A stretch of 64,000 nt of DNA from Pseudomonas sp. 7P_10.2_Bac1 (lineage in GTDB: Bacteria > Pseudomonadota > Gammaproteobacteria > Pseudomonadales > Pseudomonadaceae), in NCBI RefSeq assembly GCF_025465935.1, contig NZ_JANLNV010000059.1, forward strand, positions 1 through 64,000, given 5' to 3'. The position numbers and the translations under genes are program-made. Positions within the stretch are counted from its first letter, which is position 1. Every line of letters starts with the position of its first letter. The notes under the pieces were generated by a model. It worked only from the letters and a program-made list of their open reading frames with translations, made no database searches and was not told the origin of the DNA. Positions 60,109 to 64,000 of this stretch are shown here, one piece after another.

Positions 60109-62646
60109 GTGTTTAAGAAAACCCTGTTCCAGTTGCACTGGTTTTTTGGAATAACCGCAGGGCTCATCCTGGCCCTGATGGGCATCACAGGCGCGACCGT
60201 GTCGTTTCAGGACGAGATACTGGACTGGCTCAATCCAACCGTACTCAAAGTCCAGAAACTGGACAGCGGCGTGCTGGCGCCTGCCGAACTGGTGCGTATC
60301 GTCGAAGCCACCGAAGGCAAGCAAGTGGCCATGATCTGGGGCGGTCTCGATACAGACAGCGCCTCACGGATATTTTTCACCCCGCCACCGGGCGAACGCC
60401 GTGGCCAACTGCGTTATGTCGACCCTTACACCGGCAGCTATCAGGGTGACGTCACGGGCCTGGACTTTTTCAACCTGATGCTGCAACTGCACCGTTTTCT
60501 GGCGATCGGAGACACCGGCCGCCAGATCACCGGGGCCTGCACCTTGATGTTGTTGTTCTTCTGCCTCTCGGGCCTGTACCTGCGCTGGCCGCGCAAGGCG
60601 TTGAACTGGCGCGCCTGGCTGACCCTGGACTGGGCGAAAAAAGGCCGCAGCTTCAACTGGGACCTGCACGCCGTCGCCGGAACCTGGTGCCTGGTGTTTT
60701 ACCTGTTGGCGGCCCTGACCGGCTTATCGTGGTCTTACGAGTGGTACAACAAGGGCCTGCAAAAACTCTTCTCCGACACCCCGAACGCCGAGCAACGCAA
60801 AGGCGGACGCGGCGGGCCGCCAGGGGGTGGCGGCGGCACTCTGGTCGCTGATTATGAGGCCATGTGGGCCAGCATCCAGAAAGCTGCCGGGCCCGACCTG
60901 AGCCAGTTCAACATCCGTATGCCGCCCGCCGCTGGAATGCCTGCGACAGTCTATTACCTGTTGAAAACCTCGCCCCACGAACGCGCGCTTAACCAGATCA
61001 CCCTCGATCCGGCCACCGGTGTGGTAAAGCGCGTCGATCGCTATGACGAAAAAAGCTACAAGGCGCAATTGCTGACCAGCATCTACGCCCTGCACACCGG
61101 TAGTTACTGGGGTATTACCGGGCGTGTCCTGGTCACCGTTGCATCCTTGACCATGCCGCTGTTCTTTATTACCGGCTGGTTGCTGTACCTGGACCGTCGG
61201 CGTAAAAAACGTCAGATCAAACAGGCGCGTCAGGGTTTTAGCGACGTCAGTCGCGATGCGTCTTCCTGGCTGATCGGCTTTGCCAGCCAGAGCGGCTTTG
61301 CCGAACAACTGGCCTGGCAGACTGCCGGGCAATTGCAAGCGGCGGGCTTGCCGGTGCGCGTCCAGCCATTGGCCGCCGTCAGCGAAGAAGACTTGCAGCA
61401 GGCCAGCAACGCCTTGTTCGTGGTCAGCACCTTTGGCGATGGCGAAGCACCGGACAGCGCGCGCGGCTTCGAGCGCAAAATCCTCGGCCACCCGCTGAGG
61501 CTCAACGCCCTCAAGTATTCGGTGCTGGCCTTGGGTGATCGCCAGTACCCGCACTTTTGCGGCTTCGCGATCCGTATCCAGCAATGGCTGGCCGAGCGTG
61601 GCGCGCAGTCATTATTCAGCCCGGTACACGTCGACAGCGGTGACCCCGAAGCTCTGCACCACTGGCAAGTACAACTCAGCCAACTGACAGGCGCTGTACC
61701 CGGCGCCAACTGGCAAGCGCCGAGCTACAACAACTGGACCCTCGCGCATCGACAACTGCTTAACCCTGGCAGCAGCGGCTCCGGGGTTTACCTGCTGGGG
61801 CTCAGCGCGCCCGACACCGACTACACCTGGCAGGCAGGTGACCTGGTTGAAGTGATGCCAAGGCAATCGGCATGGGCAATCGACCATGTGCTGGACGGGC
61901 TGGGCCTGTCAGCAGACACCCTGGTTCAGCTCGATGGTCTGCAAGAAACCCTCGCCCAAGCACTGGCCAGCCGCCAGCTACCAGAGAACCGAGGGCACCT
62001 GGTGGGCCTGCATGCCCAGGCGCTGGTCGACGCCTTGATCCCGCTGAACATGCGCGAATACTCCATCGCCTCGATCCCGCAGGACGGCGTGTTGCAATTG
62101 ATTGTGCGTCAGGAACGCCATCCCGATGGCAGCCTGGGCCTGGGCTCTGGTTGGCTGACCGAACACGCTCCCCTGGGTGCGGCGATCAGCCTGCGTATAC
62201 GGCGCAACAGTGGCTTCCATCTGCCAGCCGAACCTTGCCCGCTGATCTTGCTGGGCAACGGCACCGGGCTTGCCGGGCTGCGCAGTTTGCTCAAGGCGCG
62301 AATCCAGCAGGGTCAACAACCCAACTGGTTAGTGTTTGGCGAACGCAATGCGGCCCACGACTTTTATTGCCGCGAAGAGCTGCAAGGCTGGCTGGCCAGT
62401 GGTGCGTTGACGCGACTCGACCTGGCGTTTTCCCGGGATCAGCCACAGAAGATTTATGTACAGGACCGGTTACGCGAGTCCGCTGAAGAACTGCGCCGCT
62501 GGCTGGTCGACGGTGCGGCGATCTACATCTGCGGCAGCTTGAACGGCATGGCGTCTGGTGTGGATGAAGCGCTGGTTGACCTGCTGGGGGCCGAAGCGGT
62601 GCAACGGCTGATTGAGCAAGGACGTTATCGCCGGGATGTGTATTGA
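60109..62646 (+). CDS. PepSY membrane domain fused to a flavodoxin/FAD-NADPH reductase (PiuB-like)
   Basis: An 845-residue inner-membrane protein. Residues 1-370 are a PepSY-associated domain with four helices (LHWFFGITAGLILALMGITG first; LTMPLFFITGWLLYL last). Residues about 385-520 are a flavodoxin (FVVSTFGDGEAP, LALGDRQYPHFCGFA). The C-terminal half is a ferredoxin-reductase/CYPOR type with REYSIASIP for FAD and LLGNGTGLAGL for NADPH. It would pass electrons from NADPH across the inner membrane to reduce ferric iron freed from siderophores. A GTG start at 60109 is used, with AAGGCGG ahead. It follows piuA by 137 bases. Confidence 0.85.
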   Translation: MFKKTLFQLHWFFGITAGLILALMGITGATVSFQDEILDWLNPTVLKVQKLDSGVLAPAELVRIVEATEGKQVAMIWGGLDTDSASRIFFTPPPGERRGQLRYVDPYTGSYQGDVTGLDFFNLMLQLHRFLAIGDTGRQITGACTLMLLFFCLSGLYLRWPRKALNWRAWLTLDWAKKGRSFNWDLHAVAGTWCLVFYLLAALTGLSWSYEWYNKGLQKLFSDTPNAEQRKGGRGGPPGGGGGTLVADYEAMWASIQKAAGPDLSQFNIRMPPAAGMPATVYYLLKTSPHERALNQITLDPATGVVKRVDRYDEKSYKAQLLTSIYALHTGSYWGITGRVLVTVASLTMPLFFITGWLLYLDRRRKKRQIKQARQGFSDVSRDASSWLIGFASQSGFAEQLAWQTAGQLQAAGLPVRVQPLAAVSEEDLQQASNALFVVSTFGDGEAPDSARGFERKILGHPLRLNALKYSVLALGDRQYPHFCGFAIRIQQWLAERGAQSLFSPVHVDSGDPEALHHWQVQLSQLTGAVPGANWQAPSYNNWTLAHRQLLNPGSSGSGVYLLGLSAPDTDYTWQAGDLVEVMPRQSAWAIDHVLDGLGLSADTLVQLDGLQETLAQALASRQLPENRGHLVGLHAQALVDALIPLNMREYSIASIPQDGVLQLIVRQERHPDGSLGLGSGWLTEHAPLGAAISLRIRRNSGFHLPAEPCPLILLGNGTGLAGLRSLLKARIQQGQQPNWLVFGERNAAHDFYCREELQGWLASGALTRLDLAFSRDQPQKIYVQDRLRESAEELRRWLVDGAAIYICGSLNGMASGVDEALVDLLGAEAVQRLIEQGRYRRDVY

Positions 62647-62860
62647 GCACCGTACAGGCAGGAGGGTGTCTACCAAACCAGCGGCTATTTAAAACAGGGT
62701 CGACACCCGGCGGTCTTTAATAGGCAACTGATGATGTAATCGAAGGTAATTAAAGATCTTTCTTACAGTCAGCGTTGTTATATCCGCACTTAGAGGGCTG
62801 CAGAGAGGTATTAAAAAACTACTCTGAACGTGGCACATCAACTTTCACAGGGAAGTGAAA

Positions 62861-63274
62861 ATGCTGCCACGTCCGCCCCGCCCCACCCTTGAGCAACGCC
62901 ATTTCGCCCGGCGTTTACGCGTCGAGCAAACCGACTGCGAGTTACACCTTTGGCAAAAAATACGCGCCAGACAATTGCTGAATCTGAAGTTCCGCCGCCA
63001 GCATCCCTGCCCGCCCTATGTGCTGGACATCTATTGTGTTGAGTTGAAGTTGGCCATTGAACTCGATGGCGGCCAGCATTTTGATGGGCAGTCGTTGGCC
63101 TATGACCGGCGTAGAACCGGTTACCTCCAAGGTTTGGGGATCACCGTGTTGAGGTTTGATAACCGGCAGGTGCTTGAGCAAATGAATGAGGTATTGGAAG
63201 AGGTGTATCGCGTGGCCGGGCGAATGTTAAAAGCGCCCTCACCCCAACCCTCTCCCGGAGGGAGAGGGGGCTGA
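62861..63274 (+). CDS. DUF559 (Vsr-like fold) endonuclease-type protein
   Basis: A 137-residue protein with the DUF559 pattern: SE-type helix TDCELHLWQKIRARQL, LKFRRQHPCPPYVLDIYCV, KLAIELDGGQHF and GITVLRFDNRQVLEQ. The D, E-L-D-G and H residues match the PD-(D/E)XK/Vsr-like active site; the role is unknown. The last 14 residues (about KAPSPQPSPGGRGG) are coded by a CCCTCTCCC-type palindrome, so the original end seems to have been replaced. The ATG at 62861 is chosen over a GTG two codons earlier. The 210 bases before it hold no gene. Confidence 0.8.
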   Translation: MLPRPPRPTLEQRHFARRLRVEQTDCELHLWQKIRARQLLNLKFRRQHPCPPYVLDIYCVELKLAIELDGGQHFDGQSLAYDRRRTGYLQGLGITVLRFDNRQVLEQMNEVLEEVYRVAGRMLKAPSPQPSPGGRGG

Positions 63275-63380
63275 CCGAGTCGTGTTTGGCATCTGCGCCA
63301 AGCCCAACAGACTGCAGCCAATCAACAGCCCCCCCCCAATCGGCTCCCTCTCCCTCCGGGAGAGGGCTGGGGTGAGGGGC
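63235..63380. repeat. inverted pair of CCCTCTCCC-type palindromes
   Basis: One copy (63235-63274; CCCTCACCCCAACCCTCTCCC then GGGAGAGGGGGC) and a second in opposite orientation (63340-63380; GGCTCCCTCTCCC then GGGAGAGGGCTGGGGTGAG) flank a 65-base spacer. Each is a hairpin, and the pair can also fold on itself. The first supplies the end and stop codon of the DUF559 gene. Confidence 0.75.
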
Positions 63381-63427
63381 TTGTGTCACGCCAAAATCCA
63401 ACAAGCCGCAATGACTCAGGCTGCGCC

Positions 63428-64000
63428 TTAACCCTTGGCCGTTTCCAGTGCCATGTCCACCGGCTCCGGGCGTTTGATCAAGGCATATACCACGGCTGTC
63501 ACCACACTACCGGCCACGATCGCCAGCAAGTACAGCAACGCATGGTTGATCGCATTCGGGATCAACAACACAAACAATCCGCCGTGCGGCGCCATCAGTT
63601 TGCAACCGAAATACATCGACAACGCACCTGTCAACGCGCCGCCCACGACGCTTGCAGGGATCACCCGCAGCGGATCTTTGGCCGCAAACGGGATCGCTCC
63701 TTCCGAGATAAAGCACAGCCCCAGCACCATCGCTGCCTTACCCGCTTCACGCTCGGTCTGGGCGAATTTGCGGCGTGCAATCAGAGTCGCGATGCCCAGG
63801 CCAATCGGTGGCACCATGCCCGCCGCCATGGTCGCAGCCATCGGTGCATAACTTTGCGAAGCCAGCAAACCCACCGAAAACGCATACGCTGCCTTGTTGA
63901 TGGGGCCGCCCAAGTCGACACACATCATGCCGCCCAGCAACACGCCCAGCAGGATCGCGTTAGTGGTGCCCATGCTGTCCAGGAAGTGCGTCAGGCCTTC
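63428..64000 (-). CDS. fruA: fructose PTS EIIBC component FruA (3' part; start outside window)
   Basis: The C-terminal 190 residues of a PTS fructose permease: GGMMCVDLGGPINKAAYAF, ISEGAIPFAAKDPLRVIP and APHGGLFVLLIPNAINH are typical of the EIIC membrane domain of FruA. The frame is open to the last base of the window (EGLTHFLDS precedes the first internal Met), so the gene starts beyond 64000. FruA carries and phosphorylates fructose together with FruB. Two inverted palindromes lie after its stop codon. Confidence 0.92.
   Translation of the reverse strand, partial: EGLTHFLDSMGTTNAILLGVLLGGMMCVDLGGPINKAAYAFSVGLLASQSYAPMAATMAAGMVPPIGLGIATLIARRKFAQTEREAGKAAMVLGLCFISEGAIPFAAKDPLRVIPASVVGGALTGALSMYFGCKLMAPHGGLFVLLIPNAINHALLYLLAIVAGSVVTAVVYALIKRPEPVDMALETAKG

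Overview
The window is chromosomal DNA of a fluorescent-type Pseudomonas. This rests on gene content and order: the roxR/roxS two-component pair followed by a SIMPL-domain gene and a dipeptide (dpp) locus with several binding proteins and an OprD-type porin matches the PA4493-PA4506 block of P. aeruginosa as I remember it, and mqo followed by a PA4642-family gene recalls PA4640-PA4642. Typical Pseudomonas REP palindromes (GAGCGAGCTTGCCTCGCGAT type) lie between genes. The species cannot be named from the sequence alone. I saw no rRNA, tRNA or CRISPR array.

Positions 1-5920 are an accessory block that looks like an integrated or remnant IncP-related plasmid backbone: traJ and traK relaxosome genes flank an RP4-like oriT, followed by an unknown gene, an oriV-like region (DnaA box, A-rich repeats, four iterons), a TrfA-family replication initiator, a small excisionase-like HTH gene, and an OLD-family ATPase/TOPRIM nuclease as likely cargo. 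The right edge cuts a chromosomal MBL-fold hydrolase gene after about 22 codons, leaving a fragment at 5855-5986. The left edge is outside the window.

Positions 6016-36000 are mostly core genome: a DUF1302 outer-membrane-type protein, a LysE exporter, a hydroxyacid dehydrogenase, rsmC, a Mn2+ (yybP-ykoY) riboswitch with a TMEM165/GDT1 transporter, an M48 lipoprotein protease, an SRAP DNA-damage protein, small zinc-ribbon and DUF2007 proteins, an acyltransferase, a YajG-type lipoprotein, mqo, an SbmA/YddA-type ABC transporter, RoxSR, and the dipeptide import locus (three binding proteins, OpdP porin, DppBCDF) with strong Hfq/Crc-type A-rich motifs ahead of several genes.

Positions 36058-39951 form a second, AT-richer accessory patch: a protein with about 19 PPVx repeats, a small ORF, and a two-gene XaxA/XaxB-type (alpha-xenorhabdolysin) binary pore-forming toxin.

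Positions 40203-64000 hold prfC, a four-gene osmoprotectant ABC transporter with CBS domains, an extra leuCD pair convergent with a LysR regulator and a fluoroacetate-dehalogenase-like hydrolase, a two-component system divergent from a TonB-dependent siderophore receptor, speC, a Sel1-repeat protein, the Fur-box-bearing piuC/piuA iron locus with a PepSY-flavodoxin-reductase fusion downstream, a DUF559 protein ending inside a repeat, and the 3' part of fruA.
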